From Flavobacterium sp. LC2016-01 (GTDB lineage: Bacteria > Bacteroidota > Bacteroidia > Flavobacteriales > Flavobacteriaceae), in NCBI RefSeq assembly GCF_009711135.1, contig NZ_WMIC01000006.1:248001-312000 (forward strand): a stretch of DNA of 64,000 nt, in the 5' to 3' direction. Positions 10,327 to 19,233 of this stretch are shown one piece after another. Within the stretch, counting starts at the first letter, position 1. Every line of letters begins with the position of its first letter. The position numbers were made by a program, and so were the translations under genes. A model generated the notes under the pieces. It saw nothing but the letters and a program-made list of their open reading frames with translations. It did not search any database and was not told where the DNA came from.

Positions 10327-10404
10327 ATGCAAATCTCAATTATTATTATTTCTTCTGTCGTTGTTGTCAATGTGATTAGCACATCTGCGTCGGGAATGTT
10401 ATAA
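10327..10404 (+). CDS. ilv operon leader peptide (25 aa, Ile/Val-rich)
   Basis: A 25-codon ORF begins at ATG 10327 and ends at TAA 10402. It contains a run of four Ile codons (10339-10350), a run of four Val codons (10357-10368), and further Ile and Val codons at 10333, 10372 and 10375, so 11 of 25 codons are Ile or Val, with a single Leu just before the stop. This is the composition of a leader peptide that senses charged tRNA-Ile and tRNA-Val. A terminator begins 24 bases after its stop and ilvD follows. The peptide itself need have no function. Confidence 0.85.
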   Translation: MQISIIIISSVVVVNVISTSASGML

Positions 10405-10436
10405 ATATAATTGAAAAACTATATTATAAACCTTCC
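10393..10436 (+). promoter_or_regulatory. Predicted antiterminator pairing of the ilv attenuator
   Basis: GGAATGTTATAA (10393-10404, the last leader codons and stop) can pair with TTATAAACCTTCC (10424-10436): TTATAA with TTATAA and GGAA with TTCC around a small internal loop. This would sequester the 5' arm of the terminator. A ribosome that finishes the leader covers 10393-10404 and frees the terminator; a ribosome stalled at the Ile/Val codons leaves the pairing free to form. Confidence 0.6.
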
Positions 10437-10458
10437 AAATACTGGAAGGTTTTTTTTT
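10428..10458 (+). terminator. ilv attenuator terminator
   Basis: AAACCTTCCA (10428-10437) pairs perfectly with TGGAAGGTTT (10443-10452) across a 5-base loop, and nine T follow from 10450. It lies between the leader peptide and ilvD on the coding strand, where an intrinsic terminator only makes sense as a regulated one. Confidence 0.88.
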
Positions 10459-10487
10459 GAACAAAAATTAAAATAAAATAATACATA

Positions 10488-12161
10488 ATGGAATTAAATA
10501 AGTACAGCAAAACCATCACTCAAGATCAGACACAGCCTGCAGCGCAAGCAATGTTATACGGTATTGGTTTAACTGAAGAAGATCTGAAAAAAGCACAAGT
10601 TGGAATTGTGAGCATGGGTTACGATGGTAACACTTGCAACATGCACTTGAATGATTTAGCAAAAGATGTTAAAAAAGGTGTTTGGGATGCAGATCTTGTC
10701 GGACTTATTTTTAATACCATTGGTGTTAGTGACGGAATTTCGAACGGAACAGAAGGAATGCGTTATTCTTTAGTTTCTCGTGATGTAATTGCAGATTCTA
10801 TTGAAACAGTTGCAGGAGCACAATGGTACGATAGTATTATTGCAATTCCTGGCTGTGATAAAAATATGCCAGGAGCGTTAATCGCAATGGGAAGATTAAA
10901 TCGCCCATCGATGATGGTTTATGGAGGTTCGATTCATTCTGGAAAATGGAAAGGCGAATCTTTAAATATCGTTTCTGCTTTTGAAGCTTTAGGAAAAAAA
11001 GTAAAAGGAGAAATTACTCCGGAAGATTTTAAAGGAGTTATTAAAAATGCTTGTCCGGGTGCTGGAGCTTGTGGTGGTATGTACACGGCAAACACAATGT
11101 CTTCTGCAATCGAAGCATTAGGAATGAGTTTGCCATACAGCTCTTCAAATCCTGCTTTGAGTCAGGAAAAAAGAGACGAATGTCTTGCTGCCGGAGCTGC
11201 GATTAAAATTTTATTAGAAAAAGATATTAAGCCAAGAGATATCATGACTCGCAAAGCTTTCGAAAACGCTATTACAATTGTAGCAGTTTTAGGAGGCTCT
11301 ACAAATGCAGTTATGCACTTGATCGCTATGGCTCACTCTGTTGGAATAACAATTACTTTGGATGATTTTCAAGCAATTAATGACAAAACACCAGTTTTGG
11401 CTGATATGAAACCAAGTGGTAAATATATGATGGAAGATATCCATGAAGTTGGAGGTATTCCTTCAGTAATGAAATATCTATTGAAAGTTGGACTTATTCA
11501 CGGAGATTGTTTGACTGTAACAGGAAAAACAGTTGCTGAAAATTTAGCTTCTACTCCAGATTTACAAGACGGACAAGAAGTAATTCATGAAATTCAAAAA
11601 GCGTTAAAACCAACAGGAAATATTCAGGTTTTATACGGAAATCTTGCTTCTGAAGGAGCTGTAGCAAAAATCAGTGGAAAAGAAGGAGAATATTTTGAAG
11701 GTCCAGCTGTTGTTTTTGAAGGTGAATTTGAAGTTATTCCAGGTCTTGAAGCCGGAAAAATTAAACCAGGCAATGTAGTCGTCATTAGAGGTTGTGGACC
11801 AAAAGGTGGTCCGGGAATGCCTGAAATGCTAAAACCTACATCTGCAATTATTGGAGCCGGATTAGGAAGCACCTGTGCACTAATCACAGACGGTAGATTC
11901 TCCGGAGGTTCACACGGTTTCGTGGTCGGTCACGTTACACCAGAAGCATATGACGGTGGTGGTATTGCACTAGTAAAAGATGGAGATATAATTGCTATCG
12001 ATGCTAAGAAAAATACAATCGACCTGAAGATATCTGACGAAGAATTCGCTGCTCGTAAAGCGGCTTGGGTTCAGCCTCCTTTAAAAGTTGACAGAGGAGT
12101 TTTATTTAAGTACGCAAGATCGGTATCAAGCGCTTCTACAGGATGCGTTACCGATAATTAA
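10488..12161 (+). CDS. ilvD: Dihydroxyacid dehydratase
   Basis: IlvD dehydrates 2,3-dihydroxyacids to the oxoacid precursors of valine and isoleucine, using an Fe-S cluster. The 557-residue protein has the cluster cysteines in [18 protein letters not shown] and [14 protein letters not shown], and the C-terminal [19 protein letters not shown]. Family length is about 550-615, so it is complete. It is the first structural gene after the attenuator and begins an ilvD-ilvB-ilvN-ilvC operon. Confidence 0.97.
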   Translation: MELNKYSKTITQDQTQPAAQAMLYGIGLTEEDLKKAQVGIVSMGYDGNTCNMHLNDLAKDVKKGVWDADLVGLIFNTIGVSDGISNGTEGMRYSLVSRDVIADSIETVAGAQWYDSIIAIPGCDKNMPGALIAMGRLNRPSMMVYGGSIHSGKWKGESLNIVSAFEALGKKVKGEITPEDFKGVIKNACPGAGACGGMYTANTMSSAIEALGMSLPYSSSNPALSQEKRDECLAAGAAIKILLEKDIKPRDIMTRKAFENAITIVAVLGGSTNAVMHLIAMAHSVGITITLDDFQAINDKTPVLADMKPSGKYMMEDIHEVGGIPSVMKYLLKVGLIHGDCLTVTGKTVAENLASTPDLQDGQEVIHEIQKALKPTGNIQVLYGNLASEGAVAKISGKEGEYFEGPAVVFEGEFEVIPGLEAGKIKPGNVVVIRGCGPKGGPGMPEMLKPTSAIIGAGLGSTCALITDGRFSGGSHGFVVGHVTPEAYDGGGIALVKDGDIIAIDAKKNTIDLKISDEEFAARKAAWVQPPLKVDRGVLFKYARSVSSASTGCVTDN

Positions 12162-12178
12162 TTAAAAAACAATAATAT

Positions 12179-12211
12179 CAAGAATCAATTGAAAATTGAA
12201 ATTGATTCTTG
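12179..12211 (+). repeat. Perfect 12-bp hairpin between ilvD and ilvB
   Basis: CAAGAATCAATT (12179-12190) and AATTGATTCTTG (12200-12211) are exact reverse complements around a 9-base loop. No T-run follows, so it should not terminate; it lies 14 bases upstream of the ilvB ATG and may affect mRNA stability or translation. Confidence 0.65.
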
Positions 12212-12225
12212 AAAAACAATATACT

Positions 12226-13914
12226 ATGAAAATATCAGGGGCAGAAGCCGTTATAAGATGTTTGTTAGAAGAAGGTGTAGACTTGGTTTATGGTTATCCA
12301 GGAGGAGCAATCATGCCAGTTTACGATGAATTATATAAATTCCAGGATCAGTTGCACCACGTATTAGTTCGTCACGAACAAGGTGCAACACATGCGGCTC
12401 AAGGTTATGCCAGAGCTACTGGAAAAGTAGGGGTTGCAATTGCAACTTCTGGACCGGGTGCTACAAATTTAGTTACCGGAATTGCAGATGCACAAATCGA
12501 TTCAACGCCAATGGTTTGTATTACAGGACAAGTTGGAAGACATTTATTAGGTTCTGATGCTTTTCAGGAAACTGATATTATCGGAATTTCAACTCCGGTT
12601 ACAAAATGGAATTTTCAGATTACTGAAGCTTCTCAAATTCCGGAAATTATGGCAAAAGCGTTTTATATAGCGCGTTCTGGGCGTCCAGGTCCAGTTTTGA
12701 TTGATATCACTAAAAATGCGCAGTTTGACGAGTTTGATTACAGTTATGAAAAATGTACTGGAATCAGAAGTTATGTTCCAGTTCCGAAATTAAAATTAGA
12801 TAAAGTTGCTGAAGCGGCAGCTTTAATCAATAGCGCTAAAAAACCTTTCATTGTTTTTGGACAAGGAATTATTTTAGGTCAGGCTGAAGCTGAATTCAAA
12901 GCTTTAGTAGAAAAATCAGGAATTCCTGCAGCTTGGACAATCTTAGGATTATCGGCTTTGCCAACAGATCATCCTTTAAATGTTGGGATGCTTGGAATGC
13001 ATGGAAATTACGGTCCAAATTTATTGACGAACGAATGTGATGTTTTAATTGCTTTCGGAATGCGTTTTGATGACCGTGTTACTGGAAAATTAGCTACTTA
13101 TGCGAAACAAGCAAAAGTAATTCACTTCGAAATTGATCCAGCTGAAATTGATAAAAACGTTAAAACTGAAGTTGCAGTTTTAGGCGATGTAAAAGAATCT
13201 CTAGCTGCTTTATTGCCTTTAATCCATGCTAAATCTCACGATTTATGGCACAATGAATTTAAAGCATTACAAGAAGTTGAATATAATACGGTTATTAAAG
13301 AGGAATTAAATCCTACGAATGGCAAAGGAATTTCAATGGGAGAAACTATTGAGATGATCAATAAGCATTCAAAAGGTGACGCCATTATTGTTTCAGATGT
13401 TGGTCAGCACCAAATGTTTGCCTGTCGTTATGCTAAATTTAATTCATCAAAAAGTAATATTACTTCTGGCGGATTAGGAACAATGGGATTTGCTCTTCCA
13501 GCTGCAATTGGAGCTAAAATGGGTAAACCGGAGCGTGAAGTTGTTGCAATTATTGGTGATGGTGGGTTTCAAATGACAATTCAGGAATTGGGTACTATTT
13601 TCCAAACTCAGGTTCCAGTAAAGATTGTTATTTTAAATAATGAATTTTTAGGAATGGTGCGTCAATGGCAAGAATTATTTTTTGACAACAGATATGCTTC
13701 AACAAAAATGATTAATCCAAATTTTACTGCAATTGCCGAAGGTTACCATATTAAATCTAAAAAAGTTACACAACGTGAAGATTTAGATGAAGCTGTTGCA
13801 GAAATGCTGGCTTCGAAAGATTCATATTTCTTAGAAGTCATGGTGGAAAAAGAAAACAACGTTTTCCCAATGATTCCAACAGGAGCATGCGTTTCAGAAA
13901 TTAGATTAAGCTAA
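12226..13914 (+). CDS. ilvB: Acetolactate synthase large (catalytic) subunit
   Basis: This ThDP enzyme condenses pyruvate with pyruvate or 2-oxobutyrate, the first common step of valine and isoleucine synthesis. VYGYPGGAIMPVYDEL and RHEQGATHAAQGYARATG (with the catalytic Glu) lie at the N-terminus, and the ThDP motif runs from GDGGFQMTIQELG to VILNNEFLGMVRQW near the C-terminus. I chose ATG 12226 (MKISGAEAVI, 562 aa); an in-frame ATG at 12196 would add ten residues encoded inside the upstream hairpin and is unlikely. It is followed by the regulatory subunit gene. Confidence 0.95.
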   Translation: MKISGAEAVIRCLLEEGVDLVYGYPGGAIMPVYDELYKFQDQLHHVLVRHEQGATHAAQGYARATGKVGVAIATSGPGATNLVTGIADAQIDSTPMVCITGQVGRHLLGSDAFQETDIIGISTPVTKWNFQITEASQIPEIMAKAFYIARSGRPGPVLIDITKNAQFDEFDYSYEKCTGIRSYVPVPKLKLDKVAEAAALINSAKKPFIVFGQGIILGQAEAEFKALVEKSGIPAAWTILGLSALPTDHPLNVGMLGMHGNYGPNLLTNECDVLIAFGMRFDDRVTGKLATYAKQAKVIHFEIDPAEIDKNVKTEVAVLGDVKESLAALLPLIHAKSHDLWHNEFKALQEVEYNTVIKEELNPTNGKGISMGETIEMINKHSKGDAIIVSDVGQHQMFACRYAKFNSSKSNITSGGLGTMGFALPAAIGAKMGKPEREVVAIIGDGGFQMTIQELGTIFQTQVPVKIVILNNEFLGMVRQWQELFFDNRYASTKMINPNFTAIAEGYHIKSKKVTQREDLDEAVAEMLASKDSYFLEVMVEKENNVFPMIPTGACVSEIRLS

Positions 13915-13928
13915 GAAAAAGGTTTCAA

Positions 13929-13982
13929 GTTTCAGGTTTCACGTTCCAAGTTAAGCAAAACTTGAAACGTGAAACCTGAAAC
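13929..13982. repeat. Inverted repeat of family E between ilvB and ilvN
   Basis: GTTTCAGGTTTC... (13929-13952) and its complement ending CCTGAAAC (13959-13982) match at 23 of 24 positions around a 6-base loop, followed by AAATAAAAC. The same words occur at 26842-26990 and at about 30979-31004, so this is an interspersed family. Confidence 0.75.
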
Positions 13983-14001
13983 AAATAAAACTAAAAAAAC
14001 A

Positions 14002-14523
14002 ATGGAAGATAAAACATTTACCATATCGGTATACTCAGAAAATAATGTTGGATTGTTGAATAGAATATCCGGGATATTCTTAAAGCGACACATTAATATA
14101 TTAAGTCTAAACGTTTCAGAATCAGAAATAGAGAATGTTTCAAGGTTTATTATTGTTGTCAACACAACGGAGAAATGGGTTCAGAATATCGTTGGACAGA
14201 TTGAAAAACAAATTGAAGTTATAAAAGCATTTTATCACACAGATGAAGAGACTATTTATTTAGAAAATGCTTTGTTCAAAATTGCTTCAAATTTGCTTTT
14301 TGATGAGAAACAAATTCAAAATATCATCAAAGAAAGTCAGTCAACAATTGTAACAGTTTCTCGTGATTTTTTTGTGATCTCAAAATCAGGAAGACGTTCT
14401 GAAATTGAAGAATTGTATGCAAAATTCAAACCTTACGGCATTATGCAATTTGTACGTTCAGGAAGAATATCAGTTTCTAAAGAGAAAATGGAGATTTCAT
14501 CTTTATTAGAAACATTCAAATAG
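14002..14523 (+). CDS. ilvN: Acetolactate synthase small (regulatory) subunit
   Basis: IlvN activates the large subunit and confers feedback control by branched-chain amino acids. The N-terminal ACT domain is clear in FTISVYSENNVGLLNRISGIFLKRHIN (split over about residues 5-31), and a second ACT-like half follows (TIVTVSRDFFVISKSGRRSE). I chose ATG 14002 (MEDKTFTIS, 173 aa) because an upstream in-frame ATG at 13969 lies within the right arm of the intergenic repeat. Family members are usually 160-180 residues. Confidence 0.92.
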   Translation: MEDKTFTISVYSENNVGLLNRISGIFLKRHINILSLNVSESEIENVSRFIIVVNTTEKWVQNIVGQIEKQIEVIKAFYHTDEETIYLENALFKIASNLLFDEKQIQNIIKESQSTIVTVSRDFFVISKSGRRSEIEELYAKFKPYGIMQFVRSGRISVSKEKMEISSLLETFK

Positions 14524-14582
14524 TATCATTCATAGTTATATATTAAATCAATTAAATTACACAATTCATTAAATAAAAAAAA

Positions 14583-16052
14583 ATGGCAAATTATTTCAAC
14601 ACATTACCACTTAGATTACAATTAGAGCAACTTGGAGTTTGCGAATTTATGGAGCAATCAGAATTTGCAGATGGAATTGCAGCTTTAGCAGGAAAAAAAG
14701 TTGTTATCGTAGGTTGTGGTGCACAAGGTTTGAATCAAGGTTTAAACATGAGAGATTCAGGTTTAGATATTTCTTACGCATTGCGTGCAGATGCAATTGC
14801 TGAAAAAAGAGCTTCATATAAAAATGCAACTGAAAATGGATTTAAAGTAGGAACGTATGAAGAATTGATTCCAACTGCTGATTTAGTGTGTAATTTGACT
14901 CCAGACAAACAACATACTGCTGTAGTTACTGCAATTATGCCATTAATGAAACAAGGATCGACTTTATCATATTCTCACGGTTTTAATATCGTTGAAGAAG
15001 GAATGCAGATCCGTAAAGATATCACAGTAATTATGTGTGCTCCAAAATGTCCTGGTTCTGAGGTTCGTGAAGAATATAAAAGAGGATTTGGTGTGCCAAC
15101 ACTTATCGCAGTTCACCCTGAAAATGATCCAAACAGTTTTGGTTTAGATCAAGCAAAAGCTTATGCTGTAGCAACTGGAGGTCATAAAGCAGGAGTTTTA
15201 AAATCATCTTTCGTAGCTGAAGTAAAATCAGATTTAATGGGTGAGCAAACAATTCTTTGCGGATTATTGCAAACTGGATCTATTTTATGTTTTGATAAAA
15301 TGGTTGAAAAAGGAATCGACGCTGCATATGCTTCAAAATTAATTCAATACGGATGGGAAACTATCACAGAAGCTTTGAAACATGGTGGTATCACAAATAT
15401 GATGGATCGTTTGTCAAATCCAGCAAAAATTGAAGCTTACGAATTGGCCGAAGAATTAAAAGACATTATGCGTCCGTTATTCCAAAAACACCAAGACGAC
15501 ATTATTTCTGGAGAATTCTCTAGAACTATGATGATTGACTGGGCTAATGACGATGTTAATTTATTGAAATGGAGAGCTGCAACAGGAGAAACTAACTTCG
15601 AAAAAACAGCTCCACAAGAAGCTCCAATTTCTGAGCAAGAATATTTTGATAACGGAGTATTGATGATTGCAATGGTAAAAGCTGGTGTTGAATTGGCTTT
15701 TGAAACTATGACTGAAGCTGGTATCATTGAAGAATCTGCTTATTATGAGTCATTACACGAATTGCCTTTAATTGCAAATACAATTGCAAGAAAGAAATTA
15801 TTTGAAATGAACCGTGTAATTTCTGATACTGCTGAGTACGGATGTTACTTATTTGATCATGCTTGTAAGCCATTATTGACTGAATTCATGAAAACTGTTG
15901 AAACTAACATTATTGGAAAACCATTTTCGACTTCAAACGGAGTTGATAACGCAATATTAATTGCTGTAAACAAAGAAATTCGCCAGCATCCTATTGAAGA
16001 AGTAGGAGCTTGGTTGAGAGAATCTATGACTGCAATGAAAAAAATTGGATAA
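14583..16052 (+). CDS. ilvC: Ketol-acid reductoisomerase, class II
   Basis: IlvC isomerises and reduces acetolactate or acetohydroxybutyrate with NADPH and Mg2+. The Rossmann motif is [21 protein letters not shown] near residue 40. At 489 residues it is the long class II form with duplicated C-terminal knotted domains, as in E. coli (about 490), rather than the roughly 330-residue class I form. The metal-binding Asp/Glu segment [12 protein letters not shown] is present. It ends the ilv operon and is followed by a stem-loop at 16068. Confidence 0.96.
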   Translation: MANYFNTLPLRLQLEQLGVCEFMEQSEFADGIAALAGKKVVIVGCGAQGLNQGLNMRDSGLDISYALRADAIAEKRASYKNATENGFKVGTYEELIPTADLVCNLTPDKQHTAVVTAIMPLMKQGSTLSYSHGFNIVEEGMQIRKDITVIMCAPKCPGSEVREEYKRGFGVPTLIAVHPENDPNSFGLDQAKAYAVATGGHKAGVLKSSFVAEVKSDLMGEQTILCGLLQTGSILCFDKMVEKGIDAAYASKLIQYGWETITEALKHGGITNMMDRLSNPAKIEAYELAEELKDIMRPLFQKHQDDIISGEFSRTMMIDWANDDVNLLKWRAATGETNFEKTAPQEAPISEQEYFDNGVLMIAMVKAGVELAFETMTEAGIIEESAYYESLHELPLIANTIARKKLFEMNRVISDTAEYGCYLFDHACKPLLTEFMKTVETNIIGKPFSTSNGVDNAILIAVNKEIRQHPIEEVGAWLRESMTAMKKIG

Positions 16053-16067
16053 TTAAAAATTGGGAAT

Positions 16068-16092
16068 TCCCGCAAAATCCGATTTTGCGGGA
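16068..16092 (+). terminator. Hairpin after ilvC
   Basis: TCCCGCAAAAT (16068-16078) and ATTTTGCGGGA (16082-16092) form a perfect 11-bp stem with a 3-base loop, 15 bases after the ilvC stop. Only a short TTTG follows, so termination may be partial. Confidence 0.6.
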
Positions 16093-16549
16093 TTTGCACT
16101 GTATCAATGATTTGTAATATTTTGAATTAGTAAGCACTTATTAAGATAGTAGATATAGATGCATATTGCATTCACTTAACTTCGAAGAGAGTAAGTTAAG
16201 TGAAGCTAATCCCTTATAATGGGGTATATTTTGCAAAATATACTTGTTGAAATTTCTGTTCTAATTAATAAAGATGCTTCTATTTTCAAAGTAGGAAAAG
16301 GTATTGTAATTCTATAATTACAAAATTAATTGTTATTGAAATTGTTAAAAGTAAAAAGGCGTGGTATTTATTTGCTGCGCCTTTTTTATAATATGCTTTT
16401 TGATGTAAAAAAGTGTTTTTTTGTAATAAACACAATAAAAAAAGATATTTTTTTTAATATGTGTTTTTATTTGCCAAAATTTATGAATTAAATAATTTTA
16501 AGAATACACTGAGATTTAATACATTTATAAAAAAAATTCCAAGAAACAT
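16093..16549 (+). other. ilvC-acs spacer with structured elements, possible small RNA or small ORF
   Basis: This 457-base stretch has a 12-bp perfect hairpin TTCACTTAACTT (16171-16182) / AAGTTAAGTGAA (16193-16204), a 20-bp perfect palindrome centred at 16233-16234 (16224-16243), and a terminator at 16353-16388. Between them a 32-codon ORF runs from ATG 16219 to TAA 16317, 15 of whose residues are Ile, Leu or Val. The order hairpin, palindrome, terminator fits a structured small RNA, or a second leader; I could not find a convincing promoter. Bases 16389-16549 show nothing recognisable. Confidence 0.4.
16353..16388 (+). terminator. Terminator in the ilvC-acs spacer
   Basis: AAAAAGGCG (16353-16361) pairs with CGCCTTTTT (16378-16386) around a 16-base loop that can extend with wobble pairs, and T residues continue to 16387. 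It is about 300 bases beyond ilvC, so it probably ends a separate or read-through transcript. Confidence 0.65.
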
Positions 16550-18457
16550 ATGAGTTATTATAAAATTGAAAATTTAGAACAATATTTTAAGCATTACAAT
16601 AAGTCAATAAGGGAACCAAGAAAATTTTGGGGTAAAATTGCTGAGGAGAACTTTACTTGGTACCAGCAATGGGAAAAAGTAGTTGATTTTAATATGGCCG
16701 ACGCCGAAGTAAAATGGTTTACTGACGCTAAAGTTAATATTACGAAAAACTGTATCGATAGACATTTAAGCAAAAGAGGAGAAAAAACGGCGATTATTTT
16801 TGAACCGAATGATCCGTCTGAAGAAGCTTTACATATTACGTATAATGAATTGTACGAACGTGTTTCAAAAATGGCGAATGTTTTGCGTGAGCAAGGTGTG
16901 CGCAAAGGAGACAGAGTTTGTATTTACTTGCCAATGATTCCAGAATTGGCAGTTTCAGTTTTGGCTTGTGCTAGAATTGGAGCAATACATTCAGTTGTTT
17001 TTGCAGGATTTTCTGCTTCAGCAGTTTCTGCAAGAATTAATGACTGCGAATGTAAAATGGTGATTACTTCTGATGGAGGTTATAGAGGAAATAAAACAAT
17101 TGATCTTAAAGGAATTGTTGATGAAGCTTTAGATACTTGTCCATCTGTAACAAAAGTTTTGGTTGCTAAAAGAACTAAAACAGAAGTAAAAATGAAAGAA
17201 GGCCGTGATATCTGGTTACAGCCATTATTAGATGCTGCACTTGATAACAGTGTTGCTGAAATTATGGATGCTGAAGATCCTTTGTTTATTCTATATACTT
17301 CAGGATCAACAGGTAAACCAAAAGGTATGGTGCATACAACTGCCGGATATATGGTTTATACTGCTTATACTTTTAAAAATGTTTTCAGTCACGAAGAAAA
17401 TGATATTTTCTGGTGTACAGCTGATATAGGATGGATCACAGGACATTCATACATTTTATACGGACCATTATTAAATGGTGGAACAACTGTAATTTTTGAA
17501 GGAGTTCCGTCTTATCCTGACTTTAGCCGTTTTTGGGATATTATCGAAAAACATAAAATCACACAATTTTATACAGCACCAACAGCAATTCGTTCATTAG
17601 CAAAAGAAAGTTTAGATTACATTCAAAAATATCCTCTAAAATCGCTTAAAGTTATTGGATCTGTTGGAGAACCAATCAACGAAGAAGCTTGGCACTGGTT
17701 CAATGACCACGTGGGAGATAAAAGATGTCCGGTTGTTGATACTTGGTGGCAAACTGAAACTGGTGGAATCATGATTTCGCCAATTGCTTTTGTAACACCA
17801 ACAAAACCAACGTATGCCACTTTACCATTACCAGGAATTCAGCCTGTTTTAATGGATGAAAAACGTAATGAAATTGAAGGAAACCAAGTTGTGGGGAGTT
17901 TATGTATTAAATTTCCTTGGCCTGGAATTGCAAGAACTATCTGGGGTGATCACCAACGTTATAAAGACACTTATTTCTCTGCCTTCCCTGGAAAATATTT
18001 TACAGGTGACGGTGCTTTAAGAGATGAAGTTGGCTATTATAGAATCACTGGTAGAGTAGATGATGTTGTAATTGTTTCTGGACACAATTTAGGAACTGCT
18101 CCAATCGAAGATGCAATTAATGAGCATCCTGCAGTTGCAGAATCTGCAATTGTTGGATTCCCACATGATATTAAAGGAAATGCCTTATATGGTTATGTAA
18201 TTCTGAAAGAAACTGGAGAAGTTAGAAATAAAGAAAACTTGTCTAAAGAAATCAATCAATATATTTCTGATCACATTGGGCCAATTGCAAAATTAGATAA
18301 AATACAATTCGTGTCTGGTTTGCCAAAAACGCGTTCTGGAAAAATTATGCGTAGAATATTACGTAAAATAGCGGAAGGTGATTTCTCTAATTTTGGAGAT
18401 ACATCAACATTGTTAAATCCAGAAATTGTAGAAGAAATTACACAAGGGAAAATCTAA
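16550..18457 (+). CDS. acs: Acetyl-CoA synthetase (AMP-forming)
   Basis: Acs activates acetate to acetyl-CoA through acetyl-AMP. The 635-residue ANL-superfamily protein has LYTSGSTGKPKGMVHTTAG (adenylate-binding loop), WWQTETGG, YFTGDGALRD and the C-terminal PKTRSGKIMRRILRKIA with the catalytic Lys that is acetylated in other bacteria. Length is normal (about 650). It is monocistronic, ended by a strong terminator, and convergent with the DUF294/exonuclease pair, a partnership also known beside acs in other phyla. Confidence 0.95.
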   Translation: MSYYKIENLEQYFKHYNKSIREPRKFWGKIAEENFTWYQQWEKVVDFNMADAEVKWFTDAKVNITKNCIDRHLSKRGEKTAIIFEPNDPSEEALHITYNELYERVSKMANVLREQGVRKGDRVCIYLPMIPELAVSVLACARIGAIHSVVFAGFSASAVSARINDCECKMVITSDGGYRGNKTIDLKGIVDEALDTCPSVTKVLVAKRTKTEVKMKEGRDIWLQPLLDAALDNSVAEIMDAEDPLFILYTSGSTGKPKGMVHTTAGYMVYTAYTFKNVFSHEENDIFWCTADIGWITGHSYILYGPLLNGGTTVIFEGVPSYPDFSRFWDIIEKHKITQFYTAPTAIRSLAKESLDYIQKYPLKSLKVIGSVGEPINEEAWHWFNDHVGDKRCPVVDTWWQTETGGIMISPIAFVTPTKPTYATLPLPGIQPVLMDEKRNEIEGNQVVGSLCIKFPWPGIARTIWGDHQRYKDTYFSAFPGKYFTGDGALRDEVGYYRITGRVDDVVIVSGHNLGTAPIEDAINEHPAVAESAIVGFPHDIKGNALYGYVILKETGEVRNKENLSKEINQYISDHIGPIAKLDKIQFVSGLPKTRSGKIMRRILRKIAEGDFSNFGDTSTLLNPEIVEEITQGKI

Positions 18458-18474
18458 TAGATTTAAAATTATAA

Positions 18475-18513
18475 AAAAAAAAGCCTCTTAAAAATTTAAG
18501 AGGCTTTTTTTTT
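18475..18513. terminator. Bidirectional terminator after acs
   Basis: AAGCCTCTTAAA and TTTAAGAGGCTT form a perfect stem with a 2-base loop, with A8 before and T9 after, so it can act in both directions. Confidence 0.9.
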
Positions 18514-18540
18514 ATGTCGTACAAAAGTACTTATACTATT

Positions 18541-18613
18541 TGTCAAACTGAGCGGAGTCGAAGTCTCTCGTGCTGAATTACTTTGCGGGACTTCGACTTC
18601 GCTCAGTTTGACA
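18541..18613. repeat. REP-like inverted repeat (family F)
   Basis: Arms of 25 bases at 18541-18565 (starting TGTCAAACTGAGCG) and 18589-18613 (ending CTCAGTTTGACA) are reverse complements with one mismatch, around a 23-base loop. It lies between the convergent acs and exonuclease genes, directly after the terminator. Confidence 0.85.
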
Positions 18614-18633
18614 ATTGATTACTTATTATATTT

Positions 18634-19230
18634 TTATTTAATTCCCAATCTAGATTTTAACTTCAAAAACAAAAGTGCAATTTTATAAGCATCTTCTGCA
18701 GATGAATTTCTGTCACTTTTTGGAATTTTATAAATTTCGCATAAATCATCCAGTGAAAACTGTTTGTCATTAATGTCCATCAATTTTCTGTACATTACGT
18801 CAACATCCAAAGCTTCATTTTTTAATCTGCCGCAGTCAAGACGTTCTAGTGATGAATTGAGCATTTCAATATCGAAATTAATATGATGTCCGACTAAAAC
18901 GGCATTTCCTAAGAAATTTACAAATGCTTCCAGTGCTTCCGGTTCCTGCATTTTGACCATTTTGCTTTCAATGATAAATTCATTTGAAAGTCCGTTATCC
19001 TGCAAAAATTTATATTGCAGCAATACAGATTCAAAATTATCCTTGATCACGATACTGTCATCAACTACTGAAAAAGCACCTAAAGATAAAATAACATCTT
19101 TATTCGGATTCAAACCTGATGTTTCGGTTGATAAAACAACGAATCTGTTAGGTTTTGTTTCGAATTTATTTAGGTAATCTTTCCAAAAATCTGGATATTC
19201 TTTATTAATATTTTTTAGCCAGTCTAGCAT
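18634..19230 (-). CDS. DEDDh-type 3'-5' exonuclease homologue with substituted catalytic residues
   Basis: The 198-residue protein has the fold markers of the DnaQ/RNase T exonucleases: FVVLSTETSGLNP (Exo I), GHHINFDIEML (Exo II) and DRNSSAEDAYKIA (Exo III). Glu36, Asp120 and Asp180 of the DEDDh set are kept, but the first Asp is Ser34 and the general-base His is Asn175. It may be inactive or act as a binding or regulatory subunit. Its start is 3 bases after the stop of the cNMP/CBS/DUF294 gene, so the two form an operon. Similar pairs sit next to acs elsewhere, suggesting a role in acetate metabolism control; the mechanism is unknown. Confidence 0.8.
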   Translation of the reverse strand: MLDWLKNINKEYPDFWKDYLNKFETKPNRFVVLSTETSGLNPNKDVILSLGAFSVVDDSIVIKDNFESVLLQYKFLQDNGLSNEFIIESKMVKMQEPEALEAFVNFLGNAVLVGHHINFDIEMLNSSLERLDCGRLKNEALDVDVMYRKLMDINDKQFSLDDLCEIYKIPKSDRNSSAEDAYKIALLFLKLKSRLGIK

Positions 19231-19233
19231 ATT

